A stretch of DNA of 64,000 nucleotides from Branchipolynoe longqiensis (Eukaryota; Annelida; Polychaeta; Phyllodocida; Polynoidae), in contig CM059186.1 of the NCBI GenBank assembly GCA_030323885.1, positions 167,211,417-167,275,416 on the forward strand, read 5' to 3'. Below the pieces are notes generated by a model, which ran no database searches, was not told the origin of the DNA, and saw only the letters and a list, made by a program, of their open reading frames with translations. Both the position numbers and the translations under genes were made by a program. Positions 33,314 to 43,760 of the stretch are shown piece after piece (the first letter of the stretch is position 1; each line of letters opens with the position of its first letter).

Positions 33314-34204
33314 GTTGTTGTTGTTTGACGTCCTAGCAACATCTAAGGTCATATCAGGATGGGTACCGACGTGTGACAGTGCGCACTCATTACGACTTTA
33401 TAGTGTTCCCCATTGGGAGACCAGGACCTGGTACAATGACCTGATATCCCACTCAGTCACATTACCCTGACACTGAGCCAACCAGTCCGTGTCCTATCTT
33501 AATAATTGATCCACACAAACACAAACACAATATCATTTTAAGAGTCAGTATTTATTTTCCCCGGACATGTCAGTTTAACCTTCATGAATAAGTATATATC
33601 TTGTGTAAATGTAAGGCCTAAGATGTGGGACCCTATTAACATGTTGGGTGGGTGGGACGGTAAATTAAAGTCTCTAGCCGGTCCTGTCCTTAGTGTGTCC
33701 TCCCTGCTCCTTGTCGAAGTAAGAATGTCTGTGGATGGCGGCCTTATATCATTTTCCATATATAAGATTAGATATGCAAATTAAGAAGGCAATTGCCCTG
33801 GTTACAGAACCATAACAATAATCACTAGGTGGCAGCATGCATACTCTCACAGAGTTTCCGGTAGATGGCAGCACAAGTGTCAATAAGAAAGAACAAAGAG
33901 TTACATATGAGAGAGAAACCCAGGTTAGAATACATCAGTCAGTGAGAACAAGTCAGAAAGAAGCAAAGATCAGTGGCGGCACCGTTCAGCTTTTAGCGTT
34001 CCAGTGGATATGTAGTATAGGGAAAGAGTCCTAGTGTCACAGCATGTTCCAGTCAACATGCAGAATGCTGAGCGCCTGGCTAGGAAGCGACAAGTATCAA
34101 TTTTTCAGTCATTGGTATAACTCGACCAGGGTTCGGACCCACAAACCCATGGGTTCAGAACCCCAATCTCCCAAAACAGGAGATGGATGCTCAACTCATT
34201 TGGC
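33314..34204 (-). mobile_element. SINE-A copy 5, split by a solo LTR
   Basis: Two halves of one SINE-A: 33314-33506 (3' half in SINE direction) and 34063-34204 (tRNA-like head). The sequence continues across the break exactly where intact copies read TAATAATGCCGAG. The outer flanks CAAGACTCCT (33304-33313) and CAAGACTGCT (34205-34214) form the SINE's own target-site duplication with one mismatch, proving the halves belong together. Confidence 0.8.
33507..34062 (-). mobile_element. Probable solo LTR, 556 bp
   Basis: Inserted in SINE-A copy 5. It starts TGATCCAC and ends ACATGCA, i.e. TG...CA ends, with a 4-bp duplication TAAT (33503-33506) and GAAT (34063-34066, one change). On the minus strand it has an octamer ATTTGCAT (near 33774-33781), a TATATA stretch (33760-33766) and then AATAAA (33551-33556), in the order expected of U3-R. 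Two CTCF-like cores, CACTAGGTGGCAG (33823-33835) and GTAGATGGCAGC, lie in the U3 part. No coding sequence; family unknown. Confidence 0.55.
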
Positions 34205-34214
34205 CAAGACTGCT

Positions 34215-34580
34215 TGAGGACATGGATATAAATCTCTCTGCTGTTGAAACGCAGTTATGTTGATTTAGAAGAAACATGTAATCACGTTCCCGACAGGAAA
34301 GCTGACTGGTCCAAGAAGAGTGAAGAAGTGTCACATCTTATCTCACGTGGAACAGAGGAACCAGTTCAGACTGTAGACTCCTCTAGTTGTGTGACATGTG
34401 GAAAGAAGACAGATGGCCGCTAAAGAAGTCAGTTGCGGAGTTACAGTGCGTCTCATTGCATGTCAGGAAACAAAGAGCAAGCCCCGCAACGTGACTAGAC
34501 TGCTTAGAATGAAGCCTGCTGATCAGCGCCACTTGGCGGAGATTCGGGGGAAGAGGTGGAAGAGGAAGACAGCTAGAGCA
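34215..34580. other. Unique sequence, no gene seen
   Basis: Non-repetitive, with one frame of 74 codons (34398-34622) that runs into the next array and has no recognisable domain. A near CTCF-like CCGCCAAGTGGCGC lies on the minus strand at about 34526-34539. Confidence 0.5.
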
Positions 34581-34920
34581 GGCAGGGGAGCCCGCTTCGA
34601 ACGGATAGGGGAACCCGGTTAGAGTGGAGAGGGGAGCATACTTGTCAGGATGTGATTGAAAGACGAACGGTAGCCTGTCAGAGTGGGATCAGGAACCCAG
34701 TTAGAGTTGGAAGAGGAAGCCGGTTAGACCGTGAAGGGGGACCCGGTTAGACACGTGAAGGCGAAGCCAGTTAGAGCTGGAATGCGAACCCGGTTAAAGT
34801 GGGAATGGGAACCTGGTTACATCGGGAAGAGGAACCCGATTAAAGCTGGAAAGGGAACCCGATTACGGCGAGAAGTGAAAGCCGGTTAGATAGAGTGGGA
34901 AGGAGAATCCGGTTACACCC
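34581..34920 (+). repeat. ~30-bp minisatellite with CCCGGTTAGAG
   Basis: About 11 imperfect units of 27-33 bp containing GGGAACCCGGTTAGAGTGGG variants. Confidence 0.85.
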
Positions 34921-35043
34921 TGCATTGTGAGTAAAACAAATAGGCTGTGTGGGTTGAGCGTGTATGGTTCGAGATAGAGATGTCAAGAGGAGTGCAGAGT
35001 GGGTAGCGTTGGTGTGTGGGGCAGAGCGGGGGGGGCGGGCAGC

Positions 35044-35132
35044 AAGTAGTGGATAGCGGGTAGCGGGTAGCGGGTAGCGGGTAGCGGGTAGCGGGTAGCA
35101 GGTAGCGGGTAGCGGGTAGCGGGTAGCGGGTA
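35044..35132 (+). repeat. Heptamer array GGTAGCG
   Basis: About 12-13 near-perfect copies of GGTAGCG. It is not a known telomere repeat. 35133-35336 to the right is unique and GC-rich. Confidence 0.95.
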
Positions 35133-35336
35133 GTGGGGGGCAGGAGGGGCAAGCCGCCGGCGGGTCCCCTGGCGATCCCGGTACCGGGGTAAGGATCATG
35201 ATTTGCTGTCCGACTGGCAGTACAACACCATGACTTTATCTGTTATCTTCTAGGGACACCGCTCCCCCCAGTTCCCCGGCCGCCCGCTTATCGCCCGGCG
35301 TCAACCCGGAGACGCGGCCGGCAGATAGCACGAGTC

Positions 35337-35462
35337 GAGTCCGCCGGGTACGGCAGGACGCCGGGACCGGGCACGGCAGGGCGTCGGGACCGGGTACGGC
35401 AGTGCGCCGAGACCGGGTACGGCAGGGCGCCGGGACCGGGTACGGCAGGGCGCCCGGAGCGT
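35337..35462 (+). repeat. 23-bp minisatellite
   Basis: Five units of GGGACCGGGTACGGCAGGGC plus CGC. Confidence 0.9.
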
Positions 35463-35719
35463 GTATAGACTGAGGCAGTTATATGTTACATGTGTAGACA
35501 GGTCCTTCTGATGTTACCTGCTTATAGTTATACGTGTATCGTGTTATATTTAGAGTGTAATATCTGGTCACCCATGTATACTATTAGCTGGTGTACCCTG
35601 GTATACGGAAGAACATCACGTTGCTATAGTTACAAGTTTATATATCATAGATATTACAGGTGAATACAAAAGCAACCAACTAGTTAATGATATATCCCAG
35701 TGCTCTATTGTGAACATGC

Positions 35720-35773
<54 letters not shown>

Positions 35774-35795
35774 TTCTAATTAGACATATACCTAC

Positions 35796-35836
<41 letters not shown>

Positions 35837-36104
35837 ATATGTCGTGAAGTTGAGTCCTACCGTTCGAAGCCCAAAACCAAAAGAATGCCGAAGACCAGAG
35901 CATCGGTGTAGACCCTAGTTAAACCCGTGACATGCATGCATGGTGATGAATGACCCCCGGGCTTGTATCAGTGTATCGCAGGATCTTGAATACGCCCACA
36001 TTAGCAGGGAGGCCTGGTCAGCTGACTTGGGGCAGTTGAACTATGATGCTGTAGTAATAGGTGACTTATCCCTGGTCTTAATCCTCTCCTTGTGAAGCCG
36101 ATGT
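35463..36104. other. AT-rich sequence with two TA microsatellites
   Basis: TA runs at 35725-35769 and 35798-35833. The rest is unique, with no gene seen. Confidence 0.7.
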
Positions 36105-37990
36105 AGTGTGATATAAAACGGAGCAGTGTATACACACATTACATAGGTAGTGTGATATAGAGCAGTGCAGTGTATACACACATTACATAGGTAGTGTGAT
36201 ATAAAACGGAGCAGTGTATACACACATTACATAGGTAATGTGATGTAGAGCGGGGCAGTGTATACACACATTACATAGGTAGTGTGATATTGAGCGGTGC
36301 AGTGTATACACACATTACATAGGTAGTGTGATATAGAGCGGTGCAGTGTATACACACATTACATAGGTAGTGTAATATTGAGCAGTGCAGTGGATACACA
36401 CATCACATAGGTAGTGTGATATTGAGCGGTGCAGTGTATACACACATTACATAGGTAGTGTGCTATTGAGCGGTGCAGTGTATACACACATTACATAGGT
36501 AGTGTGATATTGAGCGGTGCAGTGTATACACACATTACATAGGTAGTGTGATATAGAGCGGGGCAGTGTATACACACATTACATAGGTAGTGTGATATAG
36601 AGCGGGGCAGTGTATACACACATCACATAGGTAGTGTGATATTGAGCAGTGCAGTGGATACACACATTACATAGGTAGTGTAATATAGAGCGGGGCAGTG
36701 TATACACACATTACATAGGTAGTGTGATATAGAGCGGTGCAGTGTATACAAACATCACATAGGTAGTGTGATATAGAGCGGGGCAGTGTATACACACATT
36801 ACATAGGTAGTGTGATATTGAGCGGTGCAGTGGATACACACCTTACATAGGTAGTGTGATATAGAGCGGTGCAGTGGATGCACACATTACATAGGTAGTG
36901 TGATATTGAGCAGTGCAGTGGATACACACATTACATAGGTAGTGTGATATAGAGCGGTGCAGTGTATACACACATTACATAGGTGTGTATAAGTGCAGTG
37001 TATACACATTACATAGGTAGTGTGATATTGAGCGTGCATTGGATACACACATTCAAGGTAGTGTGATATAGAGCGGTGCAGTGGATGCACACATTACATA
37101 GGTAGTGTGATATTGAGCAGTGCAGTGGATACACACATTACATAGGTAGTGTGATATAGAGCGGTGCAGTGTATACACACATTACATAGGTAGTGTGATA
37201 TAGAGCGGTGCAGTGTATACACACATTACATAGGTAGTGTGATATTGAGCGGTGCAGTGTATACACACATTACATAGGTAGTGTGATATAGAGCGGGGCA
37301 GTGTATACACACATTACATAGGTAGTGTGATATAGAGCGGGGCAGTGTATACACACATTACATAGGTAGTGTGATATTGAGCGGTGCAGTGGATACACAC
37401 ATTACATAGGTAGTGTAATATAGAGCGGGGCAGTGTATACACACATTACATAGGTAGTGTGATATAGAGCGGTGCAGTGTATACACACATTACATAGGTA
37501 GTGTGATATAGAGCGGTGCAGTGTATACACACATTACATAGGTAGTGTGATATTGAGCGGTGCATTGGATACACACATTACATAGGTAGTGTGATATAGA
37601 GCGGTGCAGTGTATACACACATTACATAGGTAGTGTGATATAGAGCGGTGCAGTGTATACACACATTACATAGGTAGTGTGATATTGAGCGGTGCAGTGA
37701 CACAAACAAGGTAGTTGATATAGTGCAGTGTATACACACATTACATATAGGTGATAAGCCGAGTGTATACACACATTACATAGGTAGTGTGATATAGAGC
37801 GGGGCAGTGTATACACACATTACATGGGTAGTGTGATATTGAGCGGTGCAGTGGATACACACATTACATAGGTAGTGTGATATAGAGCGGTGCAGTGTAT
37901 ACACACATTACATGGGTAGTGTGATATTGAGCGGTGCAGTGGATACACACATTACATAGGTAGTGTGATATAGACCGGTGCAATGTATAC
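36105..37990 (+). repeat. 44-bp satellite, ~43 monomers
   Basis: Monomer GTAGTGTGATATAGAGCGGT, then GCAGTGTATACACACATTAC, then ATAG. Monomers vary at a few fixed sites: ATAGAG or ATTGAG, GCGGTGC or GCGGGGC or GCAGTGC, GTATAC or GGATAC. Three or four monomers are damaged by deletions (36985-37060, 37700-37760). A block of at least 130 bp at 36851 is repeated identically at 37057, so parts have been copied as multi-monomer blocks. Confidence 0.95.
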
Positions 37991-38630
37991 AACTATATAC
38001 ATACAAACAGGACATGCAGTTGCAGGCGCCGGCCTCCCGTCAGGCTCCAGCCGCACAGAATGGATTTCTATTTGGCCACGAGGAGGCTACCGCGGACAGC
38101 ATTAAGGCTGGCCACCTGGCCACCTTTTCACGGCGCTGAGAGGGCACCCGCCCCGCACGGCACGCTCTGACAGCGGCGGACGGGTCCCGGCCTCCAGCCG
38201 CCCGGCGCCCGCCACCCGCCGCCCGCCGCCCGCCGCCCCCCGCCCGCCGCCCGCCGCCTGCCACGCGCCGCCCGCCGCCCGCTTCCCGCCGCCCGCCGTG
38301 CCTTAAAGGACAGTCACGGGCGTCGGGCGAGGCGCAAGTGGCGCCCGGGGATCATGTCGGCCAAATGGAGGGGGAAGAGAGAAGCAGGGACCAGTTGGAG
38401 GAGGGCGGGAGGAGGGCGGGCTGGCCGCAACCCGTGGAGGAACCAATCTGCGGCCACCCTCTCAGGGCCCCGCCCCGCCCCGCCCGACCCGCCCAGCCCC
38501 CTGCCGGCCGGCCACCGTGCTCATAAGTATGCCCGGCTGTGACTGTGCAGGTCGATACGACATTGGAGGCCTACAGTACTAGTCCTCGTGGCAAACATGG
38601 TCGGGAGTGTCGGGCACCACACCGGCTGGT
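37991..38630. other. GC-rich unique sequence with a CCCGCCG patch
   Basis: 38205-38300 is a CCGCCCGCCGCCCG repeat, and its flanks are unique and CpG-rich. Frames on both strands carry no recognisable domain. Confidence 0.55.
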
Positions 38631-39015
38631 TCTGGGGGGGGGGGGTGAGGCGGTACAGGGTAGGATGAGAGGGAGTGAGATGGGGCGGAACAGGGAGGGA
38701 AGGGAGGGGCTAGGAGAGGGGGGAGCAGGGTGGTTGGGGCGGTGTGGCCAGGGGCGGAGCGGAGCCGGGCGTGGGGGGTGTGCCGGGAGTGGGGGGAGTG
38801 GGGGGAGCGGGGGGTCTTGGGGGCTCGTGGGGGGTCGTGCAGGGCGTGGGGTGTGGGGGCGTGGCGGGGGGGGCGTCCGAGGGGGGGCGTGGGGGGGAGC
38901 GTGGGGGGCGTGAGGGCGTGGGGGACGTGGGGGGCGTGGGGGGCGTGGGGGGTGTGGGGGGCGTGGGGGCGTGGGGGCATGGGGGCGTGGAGGCGTGTGG
39001 GAGGCAGTGGGGGTG
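38631..39015 (+). repeat. G-rich minisatellite GTGGGGGGC
   Basis: A poly-G run at 38633-38645 and about 20 copies of GTGGGGGGC or GTGGGGGC at 38770-39010. Strong G-quadruplex potential on the plus strand. Confidence 0.9.
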
Positions 39016-39480
39016 TGTAAAAATGACTGACTGTAAAATGGGATTTTTTGGTACAAAAACACTTCATAACTAAAAAGACCAAAGTTGCACACGGTTTATT
39101 TTATTTCCCTTATTTCTTAGATCAAATCTGAACATGAATATGAAAAGTATAAGAAAAAAACCCACATCGCTTAGCGAGAAGCAGTGTGAAAAAGAAAACA
39201 CTATAAAAACAGGCCATGCTTCAACAGCACCATCTTACTGGTGATTGGGAGACCATCGTTCGTGGGGAGTTGAGCCGACATTTGCTTGTGGCCTATAATG
39301 CAGTGGGACCCATTCAGATGTGTCGGGGATAACCACTGGCTGGTGAAGGCGCGTTGTAAACTAGAGCCGCAATCAATGCGACGCCATTACACACAGCACT
39401 ATCACTCCACGCCGCGCCGCGTGTATGAAATGGCGCGTCCGTCTGAGGTCATGGTGGAGGAGATGGACTTCGGGTCACCA
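39016..39480. other. Unique sequence, possible first-exon-like patch
   Basis: AT-rich to about 39280, then unique and more GC-rich. A plus-strand start in good context (GAAATGGCG, 39427) opens a frame MARPSEVMVEEMDFG that runs into C-rich low complexity. It is unrecognised and not supported as a gene. Confidence 0.3.
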
Positions 39481-39980
39481 GCTCCACACACCGCGCCCCC
39501 CCCCATCCCCGCCCCGCCCCGCCCCGCACCGCCCCCCCCCCCCATCCCCGCCGCCACCAGGCCCTACCTTCTGCACTCATTACTGTTTGACTGCCAGGCG
39601 TGCTGTAAAACAGGGTTAGCATTCTGCGGTGTGGGTGATCTGGGCCGGTGGGGGAGGTATGACGTGTGTGGAGGGTGGGGGCGGTATGTAGGTCTAGTAA
39701 GGGGGGTGTGGTGTGCGGGGTGCGGGGTGTGTGCGCGGGGTGTGGGGTGCGAGGTGTGGTGTATGGGGTGTAGGGTGCGGGGTGTGGGTGCAGGATGTGG
39801 GGTGCGGCGTAGGAGTCGGGTGTGGAGTGTGCGGGATGTGGGATGTGGGATGCATGATGCGGAGTATGGGGTGTGGGGTGCGAGTGTGGTGTGATGGGTG
39901 TGGGCTGCGAGGGGTAGGGTGTGGGGTGTGAGCTATGGGGTGCGTCTCGCAGGGTGAGGGGTGCGGGGTGTGGGGTGGCG
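39481..39980 (+). repeat. C-rich patch, then GTGCGGGGTGTGGG repeats
   Basis: 39490-39560 is C-rich (CCCCGCCCCGCCCC). 39700-39980 is an irregular 7-bp-based GGTGYGG array. Confidence 0.85.
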
Positions 39981-40249
39981 GGTACATGCGTCTCCCCTGA
40001 ATGCCGCGTGTTATCGATGATGTCTGTTCATGTTGGTGTCGATATCAGCGTCCCACACACGGCGCCACAGGGAACACCAAGGCGGGCACCGGAAGTAAGG
40101 GGAACGCTGTCTCTTACCATTCATCTGCAGCCAATGAGCTCTGAGCACTCATTACCAACCCCCACCCGGCACGACCAAAGGAGCCAAGCGGATTGTAGCT
40201 GATTCAGAGACAATTGTGTTTATCATCCAGCATTATAGGAGCCGGCGGA

Positions 40250-40665
40250 AGGAGAACGGAGGGGCGGGGCGAGGAAGGAGCGAAGAAGGGATAGAGAGGG
40301 ATGAGAGGAAGGGGACGGGGCGAGGAAGGGGGAAGAAGGGACGGAGAGGGAAGAGTGGAAGGGGCGGGGCGAGCAGGTGGGGAAGAAGATATGGAGAGGG
40401 AAGAGTGGAAGGGGCGGAGTGAGGAGGTGGGGGAAGAAGGGCCGGAGTGGGAGGATAGGAGGTGTTGTGTGGTGTTGATGTTATGTGGTGGTGTTGAGTG
40501 TTGGGTGGTGGGATGTTGGTGCTCCCATCACCAAATCACCTACCACCCCACCACCCCACCACCCCAACATCACTACCACCTCTCCTCCCCACACCCACCA
40601 CCCATCACCATCACCTTTCCTCCCCACCCACCACCCACCACCCACCACCACCACCTCTCCCCCCG
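40250..40665 (+). repeat. Purine repeats followed by CCACCA repeats
   Basis: 40255-40460 holds units of about 50 bp such as GGGAAGAGTGGAAGGGGCGG. 40510-40665 holds CACCACCCACCA repeats. The purine and pyrimidine tracts lie about 50 bp apart. The unique stretch 39981-40249 to the left holds an ETS motif (40088-40096). Confidence 0.8.
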
Positions 40666-40834
40666 AGGCTCGCTGTGGACATAGATCGTTCAGTCCAAGT
40701 GGTCCCGGTTCACTCACACCTTGTTGCTTAGATTCGCTAAACCTGAGGGCGCTCAGGCGGCATGGCCTGAACTTTTAGGGTTACCCCTAAACAGACTCAA
40801 GCTCCAATAGACGATCCAACCAACATAACGTCCA

Positions 40835-41455
40835 GCACAGTATCCAGGACAGCGTCCAGTACAGCTTCCAGCACAGCGTCCAGTACAACGTCCATTACAG
40901 CGTCCAGTACATCGTTCAGTACAACGTCCAGCACAGTGTCCAGTACAGCGTCCAGTACAGCGTCCATTACAGTGTCCAGTACAGCGTCCAGCACAGCGTA
41001 CAGTACAGCATCCAGTACATCGTCCAGTACATCGTTCAGTACAGCGTCCAGCACAGTGTCCAGTACAACGTCCAGTACATCGTCCAGTACAGTGTCCAGC
41101 ACAGCGTCCAACACAGTGTCCAGTACAGCGTCCAGTACAGCGTCCAGTACAGCGTCCAGTACAGCGTTCAGTACAGCGTCCAGTACAGCGTCCAGTACAA
41201 TGTCCAGTACAGTGTCCAGTACAGCATCCAGTACATCGTCCAGTACATCGTCCAGTACATCGTTCAGTACAGCGTCCAGCACAGTGTCCAGTACATCGTC
41301 CAGTACATCGTTCAGTACAGCGTCCAGCACAGTGTCCAGTACAATATCCAGTACAGTGTCCAGTACAGCGTCCAGTACAGAATCCAGTAGAGCATCCAAT
41401 ACAGCGTCCAGTACAGCGTCCAGTGCAACGTCCAGTACAGGGTCCAATACAGGAT
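40835..41455 (+). repeat. 12-bp minisatellite TCCAGTACANNN
   Basis: About 52 units of exactly 12 bp: TCCAGTACA is nearly constant and the next three bases vary (GCG, GTG, ACG, TCG, GCA). Because the period is a multiple of three, both strands stay open (Ser-Ser-Thr-Ala and Val-Leu-Asp-Ala repeats, up to 216 codons). This is not evidence for a gene. Confidence 0.95.
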
Positions 41456-41575
41456 GTTGGCGTCCTGCGTCCGGCAGCTTATCATTTTAGTTCGACGTTC
41501 GGGCAGCGTTGACATTGAGATAGTGATGAATGTGTGGCAAGGTATATTTAAGAGAATTATTTCTTACTTTATGGG

Positions 41576-42390
41576 AGGTGCTGTCTGGAAAGTCAGTTTT
41601 ATCTAAGGGAACCATGTGTAGATAAGTTAGGTGGTTCTGATTCTTTAGTACAGTTCATCTCCTGATTAGATTATTGAGGTGCTGCATGTTTGCTGCCGCT
41701 TATCTAAAGGAATCTAGGGTAGTTAATGGAGCTGGTGATACTTCTATGCCATGGTTCATCTCAGAGGATTATGGGAAGTTAATTGAGGTGCTGCATGTAT
41801 GGTGTGGTTTGTCTAAGGGAATCATGGACAGATAATTGAGATGGTTATGTATGTATTGTGCATTTCGTATGAAGGCATTATGTGTAGTTAATTGAAATGG
41901 TCCTGGTTATTTAGTACAGTTTCGGTAACATATTAATTGATTGATTGGTGGTTGCTTTACGCCGTCTCGGCAGCATAGGCCATATTCACGGCGATTCTCT
42001 AACAGAATCATGGGTAGTTAATTGAGGTGGTGCTGTATGCATGGAGCGGTTTATCTAACTTCAATTCTAAGGGACTAATGGAATCGATTATATAATTGAG
42101 GTGCTGCTGCTTCTATGATTGTCTGCAGCGCATGTTTATATAAAAGAATCATTGGTAGTTAATTGAGATGGCTCTGCTTCTGTAGTGGGGTTTATCTAAG
42201 GGAATCATGTGTAGTTAATTGAGATGGTTCTGCTTCTGCAGTGGGGTTTATCTAAGGGAATCGTGGGTAGTTAATTGAGATGGTTCTGCTTCTGTAGTGG
42301 GGTGTATCTAAGGGAATCATGGGTAGTTAATTGAGATGGTTCTGCTTCTGTAGTGCGGTCTACATAAAGGAATCATTGCATTGTGCGGTT
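41576..42390 (+). repeat. 56-bp minisatellite with an inserted repeat fragment
   Basis: About 12 units of GTAGTTAATTGAGATGGTTC, then TGCTTCTGTAGTGGGGTTTA, then TCTAAGGGAATCATGG. Left units are decayed, while those at 42150-42360 are nearly identical. At 41935-42000 a fragment resembling the GCTTTACGCCGT tail of a common molluscan repeat interrupts it. Confidence 0.85.
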
Positions 42391-42931
42391 TGTCTAAGGT
42401 TTTCTGGCCGCGTGTGTGCATGGAGACCCCGTTAGGACGCCCTCCCTTTGCTGCTCTGTCGCATTGCGTGCGTTCCGTGGAGTGTTTCCAATCAATCGTC
42501 TAGTTATGTGTGTCACGGTACCCCCCCTCCCCCCCACTCATCCCCGCTCCCTTCTGCCTCCCGCTGACTGAGACGCCACATGATGTCCCTGATCAGACAC
42601 CACCGCTCATCTCGGCCCCGCCCAGCACAGCCACAGCCGTACAAATTGCCCTCATACCGCTGAGGACTGGGGGGCCCCCTATCGGAACGCCCGCATCAGC
42701 CGCTGATCGATATCTCTAACAGAGAACGCTCATTTTGTGGGCGCCTGATAACAACTCTTTCAAGGCTTTGCGCATCTCACCGCACCCCCCCCCCCCCCCA
42801 CACACCAGCATCCAGCCTCCCAACCTTCCCGCCACACCAGCGCCCACCCCTGCTCACACGCGCGTTCGGTCTATCACTGCGCCTGCGCAAGCAGCCTAGA
42901 GAACGATGCAGGTTCTGTGGGTGGAGCTATA
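42391..42931. other. Unique sequence with poly-C runs
   Basis: C runs at 42524-42535 and 42785-42799; the rest is unique. One 69-codon frame (42510-42719) is Pro-rich and unrecognised. Confidence 0.55.
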
Positions 42932-43540
42932 TGTAATGCTGCAGTCACACTATGACGCTTCTCACCGGCGCGCCGCCAGCGCGCAAAATAACTTCTACGC
43001 GTCGAGAGACGTCAAACTTTTCGGCGGTGTAAGAACAACATTTTGTGTCAACGCAGCCTGTTAGTACATTGCGGCCAACATTTGTCGAAGCGTGTGGAAA
43101 AAAAAGAAAAAAGTTTGGTGCGACGTCATCATATGACCTTAGATGTTGGTAGGACATAAAACAACAAAGCAATAGTTTGGGGCAATGGGTGGGAATGACC
43201 GTCACGTGCGCGTGGAGTCTGCCTAGCGTTCGCATCACGTTATTCCAGCGCATTCAACGTATCTTGACGTGTGCCTAACGTCCCCGTAACGGTTGCAGCC
43301 ACATGTTGGCGCATGTTGTCTGTCGTCAAGATTTTTCTGCTTGTTAAAAACATGGGATGCGCCTCTACGTGCACGGGCGTTCATCGCCGACCGTCCACCT
43401 CCATGAATGTGTACTGACGTGTACCGACGCTTGCTTAACACCCCCCTAGCGCTTCTAGACGTTTCCCGACGTTTCGCCAGAAACGACCACATGTCGACGC
43501 GCATTGGTGAGAAGCGTCATAGTGTGACTGCAGCATTACA
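42932..43540. mobile_element. TIR element, 609 bp, with 35-bp perfect inverted ends
   Basis: 42932-42966 is the exact reverse complement of 43506-43540; the end starts TGTAATGCTGCAGTCACACT. The interior is rich in ACGT and CGACG phrases (GACGTGTACCGACGCTTGC near 43423). It contains a nested SINE-A tail fragment. There is no transposase; probably a non-autonomous DNA transposon. No clear target-site duplication, so the superfamily is open. Confidence 0.7.
43129..43166 (+). mobile_element. SINE-A 3'-end fragment nested in the TIR element
   Basis: ATATGACCTTAGATGTTGGT followed by AGGACATAAAACAACAA, the 3' end of SINE-A. Confidence 0.7.
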
Positions 43541-43544
43541 GTTT

Positions 43545-43750
43545 GTTGGAGCTGTGGATGTGGCAGTGACACGAGGTGAACAGAACAGTGACAGTGGCTT
43601 GCAGGTGGCAGTAACACGAGAAGGAGAGAGCAGTGACAGTAGTTTGGATGTGACATTGACACTAGGAAGACATAGCAGCGACACTGGTTTGGATTTGACA
43701 GTGACATGAGGTGGGCAGAGCAGTGGCAGTGCCATGGATGTGGCAACGGT
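43545..43750 (+). repeat. 45-bp minisatellite
   Basis: Four to five units of GTGGCAGTGACACGAGG, AGAGCAGTGACAGTGG and TTTGGAT, directly adjoining the TIR element. Confidence 0.85.
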
Positions 43751-43760
43751 GTTGACATGG

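Noticed and set aside
35044..35132. Telomere-like GGTAGCG heptamers
   Set aside because: Not a known telomere unit and only about 90 bp long, flanked by unique DNA.
39427..39490. First coding exon starting MARPSEVMVEEMDFG
   Set aside because: Good start context but no homology that I recognise, no clear splice donor, and the frame continues into C-rich low complexity.
40797..41447. 216-codon Val-Leu-Asp-Ala repeat protein, minus strand
   Set aside because: The 12-bp period keeps both strands open. Changes fall mainly on the first two positions of one codon, which is not the pattern of protein constraint.
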